Below are positions 45,881 to 55,629 of a stretch of DNA of 64,000 bases, one piece after another. The translations under genes were made by a program, and so were the position numbers. Position 1 is the stretch's first letter. Each line of letters starts with the position of its first letter. Where the stretch lies: assembly GCF_900188415.1 (NCBI RefSeq), contig NZ_FZNV01000003.1, forward strand, positions 248,001 through 312,000. Reading direction: 5' to 3'. This DNA comes from Maribacter sedimenticola. Its GTDB lineage: Bacteria > Bacteroidota > Bacteroidia > Flavobacteriales > Flavobacteriaceae. The notes under the pieces were generated by a model that was not told where the DNA came from, did not search any database, and saw only the letters and a list, made by a program, of their open reading frames with translations.

Positions 45881-46891
45881 ATGGTTTTAGTAACGGGAGG
45901 TACAGGTCTTGTTGGATCGCATTTGCTATTGAAATTGGCTATGCAAAATGTACCTGTACGTGCAATTTATAGATCAGTGGAAAAACTGGAACAGGTCAAA
46001 AAGACCTTTTCCTACTACACCACCAACGTTACGGCCCTGTATGACAAAATAGATTGGGTACAAGGGGATATTTTGGATATACCTTCCCTAGATGACGCGT
46101 TCCAAAACGTTACCCATGTTTATCACTGTGCAGCATTAATTTCCTTTAGTCCTTCCGATTTTAACATATTGGACCGTGTCAATAGAGAAGGTACTGCCAA
46201 TATCGTTAACATGTGCATTGCCAAAAACGTACAAAAACTTTGTTATGTAAGTACTATTGGAACTATAGGAAGGACCTCCACCAGCTTGGCAGCAGATGAA
46301 GAAACGGAATTTAACCGACAATTTGCCAACCCTTACGCAATTACCAAACATTTGGCGGAAATGGAAGTGTGGCGCGGTGCTCAGGAACAAATACAAGTTG
46401 TAATCATAAATCCCGGTGTTATCCTTGGACCTGGCTATTGGGAAAATGGTAGTGGTTCGTTTTTTAAAACCGCCCATAAAAATTATTCATACTATCCACC
46501 AGGTGGTTCAGGATTTGTTGCGGTTGCAGATGTGACCGCTATTATGGTACAGCTAATGAATACAGATATTCACGGCGAGCGATATATTGTAGTAGCTTCC
46601 AATAACACTTATAAGGAAGTATTGGAAATGATTTCAAGAGCAATGAACAAAAAGGCTCCTTATAAGAAATTGCAGCCTTGGCAACTTCAAATAGGTAAAT
46701 ATCTGGACCTTTTAAGACATTTACTAACAGGAAAGCCTAGAACCATAACCCACAGCACTATACACGGACTTTTGCACCCTACCACTTTTGATAGTTCTAA
46801 AATTATTAAAACGTTGGATTATACATTTGAACCCTTGGAAAATTCAATTACATTTTCCTCCAGAATTTTCATGAAGGAACATGCAGAATAA
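45881..46891 (+). CDS. NAD(P)-dependent epimerase/dehydratase (extended SDR)
   Basis: 336 residues. The Rossmann motif TGGTGLVG begins at residue 5, so no later start is possible. The catalytic YxxxK is in NPYAITKHLAEME and the upstream Ser is in YVSTIGTIG. Members act on nucleotide sugars, dihydroflavonols or sterol-like substrates; the substrate here is open. It stands alone between tyrS (divergent) and DUF4296 (convergent). Confidence 0.9.
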   Translation: MVLVTGGTGLVGSHLLLKLAMQNVPVRAIYRSVEKLEQVKKTFSYYTTNVTALYDKIDWVQGDILDIPSLDDAFQNVTHVYHCAALISFSPSDFNILDRVNREGTANIVNMCIAKNVQKLCYVSTIGTIGRTSTSLAADEETEFNRQFANPYAITKHLAEMEVWRGAQEQIQVVIINPGVILGPGYWENGSGSFFKTAHKNYSYYPPGGSGFVAVADVTAIMVQLMNTDIHGERYIVVASNNTYKEVLEMISRAMNKKAPYKKLQPWQLQIGKYLDLLRHLLTGKPRTITHSTIHGLLHPTTFDSSKIIKTLDYTFEPLENSITFSSRIFMKEHAE

Positions 46892-46894
46892 GTT

Positions 46895-47299
46895 CTACTT
46901 ATCAACAGCTTCCTTCTTTTTAGGTGCGTTTTTCAACAAATTTAAACTGTCCTTTACTTTTTTTGCGGTTTCCACCTGTTCCCGTTGTTGTTCCAAACTA
47001 GTCTCTACCTGTTTATAGAGCGATTCATAAACCAACGGTAACGAAGCGTAATAACGGTCACTATCCACAAATTGTGCGCTATCTATTTCATACTTTTCAA
47101 AAATAAACTCCGTAGGTTCAATTCCATTATCCTTTAACTTACCTAAATTGGTTCCCTTTGCCGCATTTACTATAGCCATGTCCTTAAGGATCAATACCAT
47201 TTTTTCCTTAGGTATTAAATTATCTGGCTTTTCTATTAAACTTTCGGCACAGGATACAAAAACCAGCATCAATAAAACTATTCCTAGGTATTTTTTCAT
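46895..47299 (-). CDS. DUF4296 lipoprotein
   Basis: 134 residues, lipoprotein signal ending VSCAES (lipid Cys17) and then the DUF4296 pattern LIPKEKMVLILKDMAIV...FEKYEIDSAQF. The C-terminal third is a charged helix (EQQREQVETAKKVKDSL). Its function is unknown. The start overlaps the pyrC stop by 4 bp, so they are translationally coupled. Confidence 0.9.
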   Translation of the reverse strand: MKKYLGIVLLMLVFVSCAESLIEKPDNLIPKEKMVLILKDMAIVNAAKGTNLGKLKDNGIEPTEFIFEKYEIDSAQFVDSDRYYASLPLVYESLYKQVETSLEQQREQVETAKKVKDSLNLLKNAPKKKEAVDK

Positions 47300-48633
47300 G
47301 GCCTATTATAGGTTAATCTTTTGGCATTCCTCATTTCTGAAAACTTTCCGTTGCTATATCCTAAATGGCCGTTAATAAAAGTATGGACCACTTTTGATGA
47401 AAACTCAACCCCTTCAAACGGAGACCATTGACATTTGTAGGCTATATTATCCTTGGTCACCTTCCAGGTGTCATTTAAATTTGCTACCACCAAATCTGCG
47501 TAATACCCTTCACGGATATAACCACGCTTTTTTATCTGGAACAATATTGCTGGATTATGGCACATTTTCTGTACAACTTTTTCTAATGAAATAACACCTT
47601 GCGAAACCTTCTCCAGCATTGCGGGCAAGGCATGTTGTACCAAAGGACCGCCAGAAGGTGCCTTGGTATACACATTGTCCTTTTCCTCCAATAAATGAGG
47701 TGCATGATCGGTAGCAATGACATCCAATCTATCGTCTAAAAGTGCTTTCCATAACAAATTACGATCATTGGCCGTTTTCACTGCCGGGTTCCATTTGATC
47801 AATGACCCTTTTTCATTATAATCTTCATTGGAAAACCACAAATGATGAATGCATACCTCTGCAGTAATCTTCTTTTCCTCTAACGGAATATCATTTCGGA
47901 ACAACTCAGTTTCCTTACCGGTGGATAAGTGGAAAACATGTAAGCGTGCTCCAGTTTTCTTTGCCAAGGCAATGGCCCTGGACGATGATAGGTAACAGGC
48001 TTCCTCACTTCTAATAATAGGATGGTATTTCATTGGGATATCATCCCCAAATTCTGCCTTGTACTTGGCCAGATTTTCTTTAATAGTAGTTTCATCCTCA
48101 CAATGTGCAGAAATAACCATTTCCGTATTACGGAAAATATTTTCTATTACCTTTTCATCATCTACCAACATATTACCTGTAGAGGACCCCAAAAACAATT
48201 TAATTCCGGAACAGGCATTTTTATCCAATCGTTTTAACTCCTCTAGATTATCATTTGTACCACCAAATAAAAATGAATAATTGGCAAAAGATGAGTTCGC
48301 CGCAATTTGAAATTTTTCCTCAAGCTTTTCTATGGTGGTGGTCTGTGGCGTAGTGTTGGGCTGCTCCATATAAGTAGTGATACCACCTGCCAGTGCCGCT
48401 CTACTCTCTGTAGCAATTGTTCCCTTATGGGTTAAACCCGGCTCTCTAAAATGCACCTGATCATCTATGACACCAGGTAAAATATGCAACCCCTGTACAT
48501 TGACCACCTCTGCGTTGGCATCGGTAATATCTTTTGCAATCTTTATGATAATGTCATTTTCGATCAGAATGTCATTTTCGGCAATGATACCCTCATTTAC
48601 CGTAATGCCATTTTTTAAAAGTATTTTACCCAT
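47296..48633 (-). CDS. pyrC: Dihydroorotase, class I type
   Basis: 445 residues. The metal-binding start of the amidohydrolase barrel reads GVIDDQVHFREPG, so the usual first His of HxH is Gln59 while His61 remains. Other ligands and substrate residues are present (SAHCED, HVFHLST, IATDHAPH). The enzyme cyclises carbamoyl aspartate in pyrimidine synthesis. I recall the Gln variant in other Bacteroidota enzymes such as that of Porphyromonas. It is flanked by a GT2 gene (1 bp upstream) and DUF4296 (4-bp overlap) in one operon. Confidence 0.94.
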   Translation of the reverse strand: MGKILLKNGITVNEGIIAENDILIENDIIIKIAKDITDANAEVVNVQGLHILPGVIDDQVHFREPGLTHKGTIATESRAALAGGITTYMEQPNTTPQTTTIEKLEEKFQIAANSSFANYSFLFGGTNDNLEELKRLDKNACSGIKLFLGSSTGNMLVDDEKVIENIFRNTEMVISAHCEDETTIKENLAKYKAEFGDDIPMKYHPIIRSEEACYLSSSRAIALAKKTGARLHVFHLSTGKETELFRNDIPLEEKKITAEVCIHHLWFSNEDYNEKGSLIKWNPAVKTANDRNLLWKALLDDRLDVIATDHAPHLLEEKDNVYTKAPSGGPLVQHALPAMLEKVSQGVISLEKVVQKMCHNPAILFQIKKRGYIREGYYADLVVANLNDTWKVTKDNIAYKCQWSPFEGVEFSSKVVHTFINGHLGYSNGKFSEMRNAKRLTYNRP

Positions 48634-48634
48634 A

Positions 48635-49363
48635 TTAAAATTTATTTTTAAGAAAAAGACTTCTCATTTTCATCACAAACACCCCCCAAATAGCTTCACT
48701 AATTATCGATGAGCTCATTTTGGACTTGCCCAAAACTCGATCTCTAAAAATTATGGAAACTTCTTCTATCTTGAATTTTTTTAAGTAGGCCCTGAATTTC
48801 ATTTCTATTTGAAAGGCATACCCAACAAAACGGACAGAATCCAAATCTATAGCCTCCAAGACCTCTCTCTTATAACATACAAAACCGGCCGTGGGATCAT
48901 GCACCCGCATACCGGTGATCAATTTAACGTAAAAGGACGCCCCGTAAGAGAGCAACACCCTATACAGTGGCCAATCTACAACGTTGACCCCTTTTTTATA
49001 CCTTGAACCCACAGCAACATCCGCCCCGTTCATACATGCCCTTTGCAACCTGATCAAATCTGAAGGGGTATGGGAAAAATCGGCATCCATTTCAAATATG
49101 TAATCATATCCCTTGTTTATTGCCCATTTAAAACCGTGGATATATGCCGTACCCAACCCTGATTTTTCTAACCTAGTTTCCAGAAATAGATTGCCCAAGA
49201 ATTCTGCTTGTAGCTCCTTAACGCGTTCTCCCGTCTGATCGGGAGAATTATCATCAACGATCAACACATGAAAATCTTTTTGCAAATCAAATACCGCCCT
49301 AATGATGGCCTCAACATTTTCAATTTCATTATAGGTAGGTATAATTACAAGACTTTTAGCCAT
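48635..49363 (-). CDS. Polyprenol monophosphomannose synthase-like GT2 glycosyltransferase
   Basis: 242 residues. The GT-A fold starts VIIPTYNEIENV; the nucleotide site LIVDDNSPDQTG and metal-binding DADFSH are present, followed by the SRYKKG and RDRVLGKSKMS segments typical of dolichol/polyprenol-phosphate mannose synthases. No C-terminal TM domain is present. It would make the lipid-linked sugar used by membrane glycosyltransferases such as the divergent GT39 gene next door. It is the first gene of the GT2-pyrC-DUF4296 operon. Confidence 0.93.
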   Translation of the reverse strand: MAKSLVIIPTYNEIENVEAIIRAVFDLQKDFHVLIVDDNSPDQTGERVKELQAEFLGNLFLETRLEKSGLGTAYIHGFKWAINKGYDYIFEMDADFSHTPSDLIRLQRACMNGADVAVGSRYKKGVNVVDWPLYRVLLSYGASFYVKLITGMRVHDPTAGFVCYKREVLEAIDLDSVRFVGYAFQIEMKFRAYLKKFKIEEVSIIFRDRVLGKSKMSSSIISEAIWGVFVMKMRSLFLKNKF

Positions 49364-49384
49364 ATGTTGCGCAATATATTTTCA

Positions 49385-49392
49385 CAAAAGTA
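49385..49392 (-). promoter_or_regulatory. Flavobacterial -7 box for the GT2-pyrC operon
   Basis: TACTTTTG on the minus strand, a perfect match, 21 bp upstream of the GT2 start. Confidence 0.55.
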
Positions 49393-49461
49393 AGGTTTTA
49401 ATAGTCGTATTAAAACGGGCAATGCTACCTTTATGATTTTTTTAGACCGGGCACATGACCT

Positions 49462-49469
49462 TAAATTTG
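49462..49469 (+). promoter_or_regulatory. Flavobacterial -7 box for the GT39 operon
   Basis: TAAATTTG, a perfect match, 22 bp upstream of the ATG at 49492. Confidence 0.55.
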
Positions 49470-49491
49470 TAATTTTACGCACAAGTATCCT

Positions 49492-51171
49492 ATGCGAATG
49501 TTAACAAAAATTCCAAAGCAATTCTATTTTTTTCTCGCTGTCCTATTTGTACTCAATCTTATACAATCCAATTTTACGCAGCTTATATTTGACGAAGCCT
49601 ACTATTGGTATTATAGCCAAAATATGGCTTGGGGATATTTTGACCACCCGCCAATGGTGGCATTAATGATTAAAATAAGTAGTTATTTCTTTGATGGGGA
49701 ATTGGGTGTTAGGCTGGTTAGTTGCCTATTATCGGCACTGAACATTGTTTTGTTATGGTTAATGATAGACAACCCAAAAAAAAACCAATACATTGTTCAT
49801 TTCTTTGTTTTGGTCTTTTCCATGACACTGCTCAACGCCTACGGATTTTTTACCTTGCCGGATACTCCGCTACTTTTTTTTACCAGTTGTTTTTTATTGA
49901 CGTACAAGCATTTTATTAAAAATGAGAACTTACCCTTAGCCATAATATTGGGCATATTTATGGCAGCACTGATGTACAGTAAATACCATGCCGTACTGGT
50001 CATTTTTTTTGTATTGCTTTCCAATATAAAACTAGTTGCCAAACCTTATGCTTGGCTGGCGGTCCTTATTGCTTTATGTTGTTATGCACCCCATTTTTAT
50101 TGGTTGTACGACAATGATTTTGTTTCCATAAAATATCATTTGTACGAAAGGCCCAACGGAGCGTATAGCTTTGAGAAATACACATTGGGCTTTTTTGTAA
50201 ACCTGGTGGCCATTTTTGGCCTTACCTTTCCCTTTATCTATAAGGCCCTTTTAAAGACCAAAAACACCAATTTGTTCAACAAGGCATTGATATATCTTAC
50301 TTATGGGGTTATTCTGTTCTTTTTTATCTCTAGCTTCAACAGAAGAATACAGACCCAATGGATTATAATTATCTGCATTCCCATGGTTGTTATAGCGTTT
50401 AATTATATGTTGAACAACAAACAGGCATTGACATGGATATTTCGATTGGGATTAATCAATGTTATCTTAATTGCCTATTTAAGAATAGGACTTGTACATC
50501 AACCTCTTTTATTTAACTTTTATTACGAAAGTCATGGCAACATCGAATGGGCTACCGCCATTAAGAATGAAGCAGGCAACAGGCCCGTGGTCTTTGAAAA
50601 TTCTTATCGAAATGCCCCCATGTATTCCTTCTATACCAATGGTAGCCCCACATTTTCACTAAATAACTATATGTACCGAAAAAATCAGTATAGTATAGAC
50701 AATTCTGAAGAAAACGTACGGGGAAAAGATGTGGCCTATATATCCAAATACCTAAATGACTTTTCATTTTCCTACCAAAGAGAAGATGGCGGACTTTATA
50801 AAGGAATATTTATTCCTAATTTTCAGTCTTTTAGAAAAGTGGAGTGTATTGTTGAAGAACAAGAGTTAACACTTACTACAGAAAAATCAATTGAACTATC
50901 TGTTTACAATCCCTATGAACAAAACATTTCATTGCAAGATTTAAAATTTGGCATAATTTATATGGATGCGTATAAAACCCCTATACAGACATTGGGTATT
51001 ACACCCACTGCCAATACCCCAAATACCACACAATTGCAAGCAAAGGACACTACAAAATTTAAATTTAGCCTGCCTACAACCAAAAATGAAAACATTGGTT
51101 ATTTTAGGGTCGTCATAGCAGAAAACAATCTACTATTTGGATTGAACGGAAAACCTATCCCCATAAACTAA
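49492..51171 (+). CDS. Membrane glycosyltransferase, ArnT/PMT-like (GT39/GT83 fold)
   Basis: 559 residues with about ten or more TM helices. The first external loop has the family's acidic catalytic region FDEAYYWYYSQNMAWGYFDHPPMVA, represented by DEAYYW and FDHPP. These enzymes transfer a sugar from a polyprenyl-phosphate donor to lipid A or proteins. The divergent GT2 gene could supply the donor. The C-terminal 120 residues form a soluble periplasmic domain. ATG codons at 49492 and 49498 are both possible. The next gene starts inside the stop codon (1-bp overlap). Confidence 0.9.
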   Translation: MRMLTKIPKQFYFFLAVLFVLNLIQSNFTQLIFDEAYYWYYSQNMAWGYFDHPPMVALMIKISSYFFDGELGVRLVSCLLSALNIVLLWLMIDNPKKNQYIVHFFVLVFSMTLLNAYGFFTLPDTPLLFFTSCFLLTYKHFIKNENLPLAIILGIFMAALMYSKYHAVLVIFFVLLSNIKLVAKPYAWLAVLIALCCYAPHFYWLYDNDFVSIKYHLYERPNGAYSFEKYTLGFFVNLVAIFGLTFPFIYKALLKTKNTNLFNKALIYLTYGVILFFFISSFNRRIQTQWIIIICIPMVVIAFNYMLNNKQALTWIFRLGLINVILIAYLRIGLVHQPLLFNFYYESHGNIEWATAIKNEAGNRPVVFENSYRNAPMYSFYTNGSPTFSLNNYMYRKNQYSIDNSEENVRGKDVAYISKYLNDFSFSYQREDGGLYKGIFIPNFQSFRKVECIVEEQELTLTTEKSIELSVYNPYEQNISLQDLKFGIIYMDAYKTPIQTLGITPTANTPNTTQLQAKDTTKFKFSLPTTKNENIGYFRVVIAENNLLFGLNGKPIPIN

Positions 51172-51824
51172 TGGAACCGATCAACAGAACAATTTTACAG
51201 ACAGATTGGATTACAATTACGTTGTTCACTAGTTTTATCTGCGTTCTGATCGCAAAAAGTTTTGATTATACACGCTTTGTCAATTTTATTATCCTACCGT
51301 TCAACAACAAGTATATTACCATATACACCAAGAAAGAAAAACTGTTCAATTGGTTTCATATCCTAATAAGTCTATTTCAAATTATTAACACTACGCTTTT
51401 TATTTATTTTATTTGGCGTGAATTTTTAAATACCGGGGTCGTAAAAAACCCATTCTTATTTCCCATTCTGTTGGTCGTTGTTTTTTTGTTCATCACCTTA
51501 AAGACTGTAGTACAATTGGCCAATGGCTTTGTGTTCAATTCCTACAAAACATTCAATGAATTGATATTCAAGAAATTGACCTACTTAAATTATTCCGGCA
51601 TTGTGCTATGTATCGCCAATATATTTTTAACCTACGTGGCAATAGATCATAAAATCATCATTATAATTGGCTCAATTTTATTTATAGCAATCAATATAAT
51701 AGGCTGGTTGACAGTACTCAGGAATTATCAAAATTTTATTAGCTCCTATTTCTTCTATTTTATTTTGTACCTTTGCGCACTCGAAATTGCACCCTTAGTT
51801 ATAATGGGAAGCTTTCTTAAATAG
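51171..51824 (+). CDS. DUF4271 integral membrane protein
   Basis: 217 residues with about six hydrophobic segments. Its size, topology and position directly before hemD fit DUF4271, which is found next to uroporphyrinogen-III synthase in Bacteroidota. Function unknown. It is translationally coupled to the GT39 gene by a 1-bp overlap. Confidence 0.82.
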   Translation: MEPINRTILQTDWITITLFTSFICVLIAKSFDYTRFVNFIILPFNNKYITIYTKKEKLFNWFHILISLFQIINTTLFIYFIWREFLNTGVVKNPFLFPILLVVVFLFITLKTVVQLANGFVFNSYKTFNELIFKKLTYLNYSGIVLCIANIFLTYVAIDHKIIIIIGSILFIAINIIGWLTVLRNYQNFISSYFFYFILYLCALEIAPLVIMGSFLK

Positions 51825-51832
51825 TGCACCGT

Positions 51833-52576
51833 ATGAAAGTAAAAACGATTTTAGTCTCTCAACCAGAGCCGAAAATGGATAATTCTCCCTATTCCAAACT
51901 TATTGAAAAGGAGAAAGTAAAGGTTGATTTTAGGCCATTCATCCATGTAGAAGCGGTAGATGCAAAAAATGTGCGTCAGCAAAAGATAGATTTAAACGAT
52001 TTTACCGCAATGATACTGACCAGCAGAAATGCGGTAGATCATTTTTTTAGAATTGCCGATGAAATGCGTTTTAAGGTTCCGGATTCCATGAAGTATTTCT
52101 GCCAGTCCGAAGCTGTCGCCTATTATTTACAGAAATATGTAGTTTACAGAAAGCGAAAGATTTACGTAGGCAAGCGTTTATTTACAGATCTTGTACCCTT
52201 GATCAAAAAGTATAAGGATGAAAAATTCCTTCTACCCTCTTCTGATGCCCTAAAGCCAGAAGTACCGGAAACTCTAGAATCATTAGGTATACATTGGAAA
52301 AGAGCTATTTTTTATAAAACGGTCATAAGCGACCTTTCTGATCTTAGAAACGTTTATTATGATATTCTGGTTTTCTTTAGTCCGTCCGGTATAGAATCCT
52401 TACTTCAAAACTTCCCTGATTTTGACCAAAAGGATACTAGAATCGCCGTATTTGGTAATTCTACAGTAGAGGCCGCTACAGGTGCAGGTTTACGTATTGA
52501 TATAAAGGCACCAACGCCTGAGACACCGTCCATGACAATGGCATTACAGAAATATATTACCAGCGTAAATAAATAA
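51833..52576 (+). CDS. hemD: Uroporphyrinogen-III synthase
   Basis: 247 residues from the ATG at 51833 (MKVKTILVSQPE). A GTG at 51824 overlapping the DUF4271 stop is a possible alternative. The two-lobed HemD fold is visible: ILTSRNAVDHFF in lobe one, and FFSPSGIESLLQNF, AVFGNSTVEAA and the TPETPSM tail in lobe two. It closes hydroxymethylbilane to uroporphyrinogen III in tetrapyrrole synthesis. It is the last gene of its operon, before a bidirectional terminator. Confidence 0.92.
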   Translation: MKVKTILVSQPEPKMDNSPYSKLIEKEKVKVDFRPFIHVEAVDAKNVRQQKIDLNDFTAMILTSRNAVDHFFRIADEMRFKVPDSMKYFCQSEAVAYYLQKYVVYRKRKIYVGKRLFTDLVPLIKKYKDEKFLLPSSDALKPEVPETLESLGIHWKRAIFYKTVISDLSDLRNVYYDILVFFSPSGIESLLQNFPDFDQKDTRIAVFGNSTVEAATGAGLRIDIKAPTPETPSMTMALQKYITSVNK

Positions 52577-52593
52577 AATTTCCATCAAATTCA

Positions 52594-52624
52594 TAAAAAA
52601 AGCCTTGCATTAGCAAGGCTTTTT
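52594..52624. terminator. Bidirectional terminator between hemD and pckA
   Basis: AGCCTTGC (52601-52608) pairs with GCAAGGCT (52613-52620); an A-run precedes it and a T-run follows, so it works for both convergent genes. Confidence 0.9.
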
Positions 52625-52627
52625 ATT

Positions 52628-54244
52628 TTAGAAAGCATATCGTTGTGGACCTCCACGCCGTATCTCCTCACTGGCATAACTTTCATATTTTTTAAAGTTT
52701 TCCCTAAAAGCATTGGTAAGCTTAAATGCTGTTGTGTAATATTTTTCATCATTGTTCCAAGTTGCCCTAGGACTTAAGACTGAAGTAGGCACACCAGGAC
52801 ATTCCCTAGGTTGCGCAACACCAAACACGGAGTGTATGTGGTATTTATCATACGAGTAAAGACCAAGCTCACCATTTAGCGCCGCCGTAATCATTGCTCG
52901 CGTATATTTTAACTTCATTCGGGTACCAACCCCGTAAGGACCGCCTGTCCACCCCGTATTGACCAACCAAACGTCCACACCTGATTCTTTCATTTTCTTA
53001 CTTAACATTTCTGCATATTTAGTGGGGTGCAACGGCATAAAAGGTGCACCAAAACAGGCAGAAAAAGAAGGTACCGGCTCTACCACACCGGCCTCAGTAC
53101 CTGCAACCTTTGCCGTATAACCAGAAATAAAATGGTATGCAGCTTGGCTGGGGGTAAGTTTTGATATAGGAGGCAATACCCCAAAAGCATCCGCTGTTAA
53201 AAAGAATATATTTTTGACGTTTTTACCAATAGAAGGCAACTGTATATTATCAATATGGTGAATAGGATAACTAACCCTGGTGTTCTGCGTTATGGAAGTA
53301 TCGGTAAAATCTACATTGCCCTTTTCATCCAAAACCACGTTCTCAAGTATAGCGCCTGGTTTAATTGCCCCAAAAATTTCAGGCTCCTGTTCTTGGGAAA
53401 GGTTGATGACCTTGGCATAACACCCACCTTCAAAATTGAATACGGTATTTCTGCTGGTCCATCCATGTTCATCATCACCAATTAATTTTCTGTTGGGATC
53501 GGTTGACAAGGTTGTTTTTCCAGTACCCGATAATCCAAAAAATATAGCGGTATCACCCTCCTTGCCCACATTCGCTGAACAGTGCATGGGCAACGTCTCC
53601 TTATAAACGGGAAGAATAAAATTCAATGCCGAGAAAATTCCTTTCTTAATTTCACCCGTATAACCTGTCCCACCTATCAAGGCGATTTTTCTAGTAAAAT
53701 TTAAAATAGCGAAGTTATGTTGCCTAGTTCCATCTGCTGCTGCATCTGCCATAAACCCCGGAGCATTTATAACCGTCCATTCCGGTGTAAAATCATCTAG
53801 TTCAGAGGCAGTTGGTCTCAAAAACATATTATATGCAAACATATTGGACCAAGGGTATTCATTGATTACCCTAATATTCAGCCTGTAATCTTGATCTGCA
53901 CACGCATAACTGTCACGCACAAAAAGCTCTTTTTCGTTTAAATAATCAATGACTTTAGCATATAAAGCATCAAATTTTTCACTCTCAAACGGAATATTAA
54001 CCGGTCCCCACCATACCTTATCTTTCGTAATATTATCTTTTACGATGAACCGGTCCATGGGAGACCTACCCGTAAACTCTCCCGTATTTACCGCTAATGT
54101 TCCATTACTGGTTTCAACACCCATATTTTTATCTATGGTTGCCTTTTGAAGTTGTTCCGGCTCTTCTTGATAATGAAAATTGGCGTGTAAAATCCCATAT
54201 TGTTTTAAAGAAATGGTATTCGCATTTGTTGCTGAGCTTTTCAT
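52628..54244 (-). CDS. pckA: Phosphoenolpyruvate carboxykinase (ATP)
   Basis: 538 residues, typical length. The kinase P-loop is FGLSGTGKTTLS, followed by the metal/substrate segment GDDEHGW, and the PEPCK signature around NVGKEGDTAIFF. It converts oxaloacetate and ATP to phosphoenolpyruvate, the entry step of gluconeogenesis. It is monocistronic, flanked by a strong terminator and a 233-bp upstream gap. Confidence 0.97.
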   Translation of the reverse strand: MKSSATNANTISLKQYGILHANFHYQEEPEQLQKATIDKNMGVETSNGTLAVNTGEFTGRSPMDRFIVKDNITKDKVWWGPVNIPFESEKFDALYAKVIDYLNEKELFVRDSYACADQDYRLNIRVINEYPWSNMFAYNMFLRPTASELDDFTPEWTVINAPGFMADAAADGTRQHNFAILNFTRKIALIGGTGYTGEIKKGIFSALNFILPVYKETLPMHCSANVGKEGDTAIFFGLSGTGKTTLSTDPNRKLIGDDEHGWTSRNTVFNFEGGCYAKVINLSQEQEPEIFGAIKPGAILENVVLDEKGNVDFTDTSITQNTRVSYPIHHIDNIQLPSIGKNVKNIFFLTADAFGVLPPISKLTPSQAAYHFISGYTAKVAGTEAGVVEPVPSFSACFGAPFMPLHPTKYAEMLSKKMKESGVDVWLVNTGWTGGPYGVGTRMKLKYTRAMITAALNGELGLYSYDKYHIHSVFGVAQPRECPGVPTSVLSPRATWNNDEKYYTTAFKLTNAFRENFKKYESYASEEIRRGGPQRYAF

Positions 54245-54383
54245 GTTTTAAAGAATTAGTTCACGTAAAACTAAAAAATTTAAACATGAACCCTTGAAAT
54301 TCAGAGCTTAATTAGCCTTTATACTCGTCGAAATACGAATTCTATGAAAGATTGGAAGAAAAGGAAAAATATTCACAGATCAT

Positions 54384-54430
54384 TTATTCAAAATATTGCA
54401 TTATATGAATCAAATATTGATTTTGAATAA
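54384..54430 (-). other. AT-rich inverted repeat between glycerate kinase and pckA
   Basis: TTATTCAAAAT (54384-54394) and ATTTTGAATAA (54420-54430) are exact inverted copies. The loop also contains opposing ATATTG/CAAATATTG segments. It sits about 50 bp after the glycerate kinase stop and could act as a weak terminator, or as an operator in the pckA upstream region. No T-run is present. Confidence 0.4.
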
Positions 54431-54477
54431 ATAATTAGTGATTTTGATTAAAAATTTTAAGAAATAAGCAATTTTCA

Positions 54478-55629
54478 TCACTTTTTTAAAGGGCTATTTT
54501 CCTGCCTTAACAGAAAGAATTCTTTCGCTTTTTGTGATAATAATTCCTTTGCATTTTGCAAATTATACGCAAGATCCTTAGATGGGTTTTGAATTTCAAA
54601 TACATCATAAATACCATGGTCCATTAATTGGTTTTTGGAAATATCCAACTTACCACAAATTGCTATTACCCTAGTATTGTATTTTTCACCAAGCCTCATT
54701 ACACCCTGAATTAATTTACCGTTCATTGTCTGATCATCTATTTTACCCTCGCCAGTAACAATAAAATCAAAGGCCTTGGCCGCCAACAACTTTTCTACTC
54801 CAGACAGACCAAGGATAAAATCAATACCACTTAAGAAATTTGCGCCAAGAAAGGTTTTTAGACCATATGCAGCTCCACCTGCTGCACCTGATCCTGGCAA
54901 ATGGGCATTTAAAAGGCCGTACGTTTCCGCCACTACCCGATCCAAATTTTCCAATCCTTGGTCAAGTACTTTTATAATTTCATCCGTAGCCCCCTTTTGG
55001 CCTGCATATACATAAGCTGCACCCTTAATGCCAAATAACGGATTGCTAACATCATTGACAGCATAAAAGGATACCTCTTTTAAATCATTACCCACCCAAC
55101 TGTCATCTATACTTCTAATCTGCTCTAAACTATTGCCAATGGCCGGCAATTTTTTCCCTTTGGCATCCAGGAACACATAACCCAATGCACGGGCAATTCC
55201 CATACCCCCATCATTGGTAGCACTGCCCCCTAGACCTATGTATATATTCTTAATTCCTTTTTGTACGGCATCCTTTATCTGTAGCCCGGTACCGTACGTA
55301 CTGGTCAACATAGGATTTCTTTCTTCGGGCTTTAATAGTTCCATCCCAGAAGCATTGGCCAGCTCAATATATGCAGCATTATCCTTTTTATTGTACAGGT
55401 AATGGGAGCGTAATGGTTTTCCTAAGGGGTTTTCAGTGACAACCTCAACGGAAATACAGGGCTTATAACTGGCTACGGCATCCATAAAACCATCGCCACC
55501 ATCAGATGCCTTTATGAATTTATAGGTAAAATCCACCCCTGCTTTTTGCACTCCATCTATAAAAGCTTTTGAAACTTCTTCACTGGTTAAGGAGCCTTTA
55601 AACTTATCTGGTATGAGTAGTAGTTTCAT
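54478..55629 (-). CDS. Glycerate kinase (GlxK/GarK family)
   Basis: 383 residues. The N-terminal IPDKFKGSLTSEE, IGLGGSATNDGGMGIARALGY, SGAAGGAAYGL and TGEGKIDDQT motifs define the bacterial glycerate 2-kinase family. It phosphorylates D-glycerate to feed lower glycolysis or serine metabolism. Its start overlaps the stop of the upstream transporter gene by 4 bp, so the transporter probably imports glycerate or a related organic acid. Confidence 0.95.
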   Translation of the reverse strand: MKLLLIPDKFKGSLTSEEVSKAFIDGVQKAGVDFTYKFIKASDGGDGFMDAVASYKPCISVEVVTENPLGKPLRSHYLYNKKDNAAYIELANASGMELLKPEERNPMLTSTYGTGLQIKDAVQKGIKNIYIGLGGSATNDGGMGIARALGYVFLDAKGKKLPAIGNSLEQIRSIDDSWVGNDLKEVSFYAVNDVSNPLFGIKGAAYVYAGQKGATDEIIKVLDQGLENLDRVVAETYGLLNAHLPGSGAAGGAAYGLKTFLGANFLSGIDFILGLSGVEKLLAAKAFDFIVTGEGKIDDQTMNGKLIQGVMRLGEKYNTRVIAICGKLDISKNQLMDHGIYDVFEIQNPSKDLAYNLQNAKELLSQKAKEFFLLRQENSPLKK

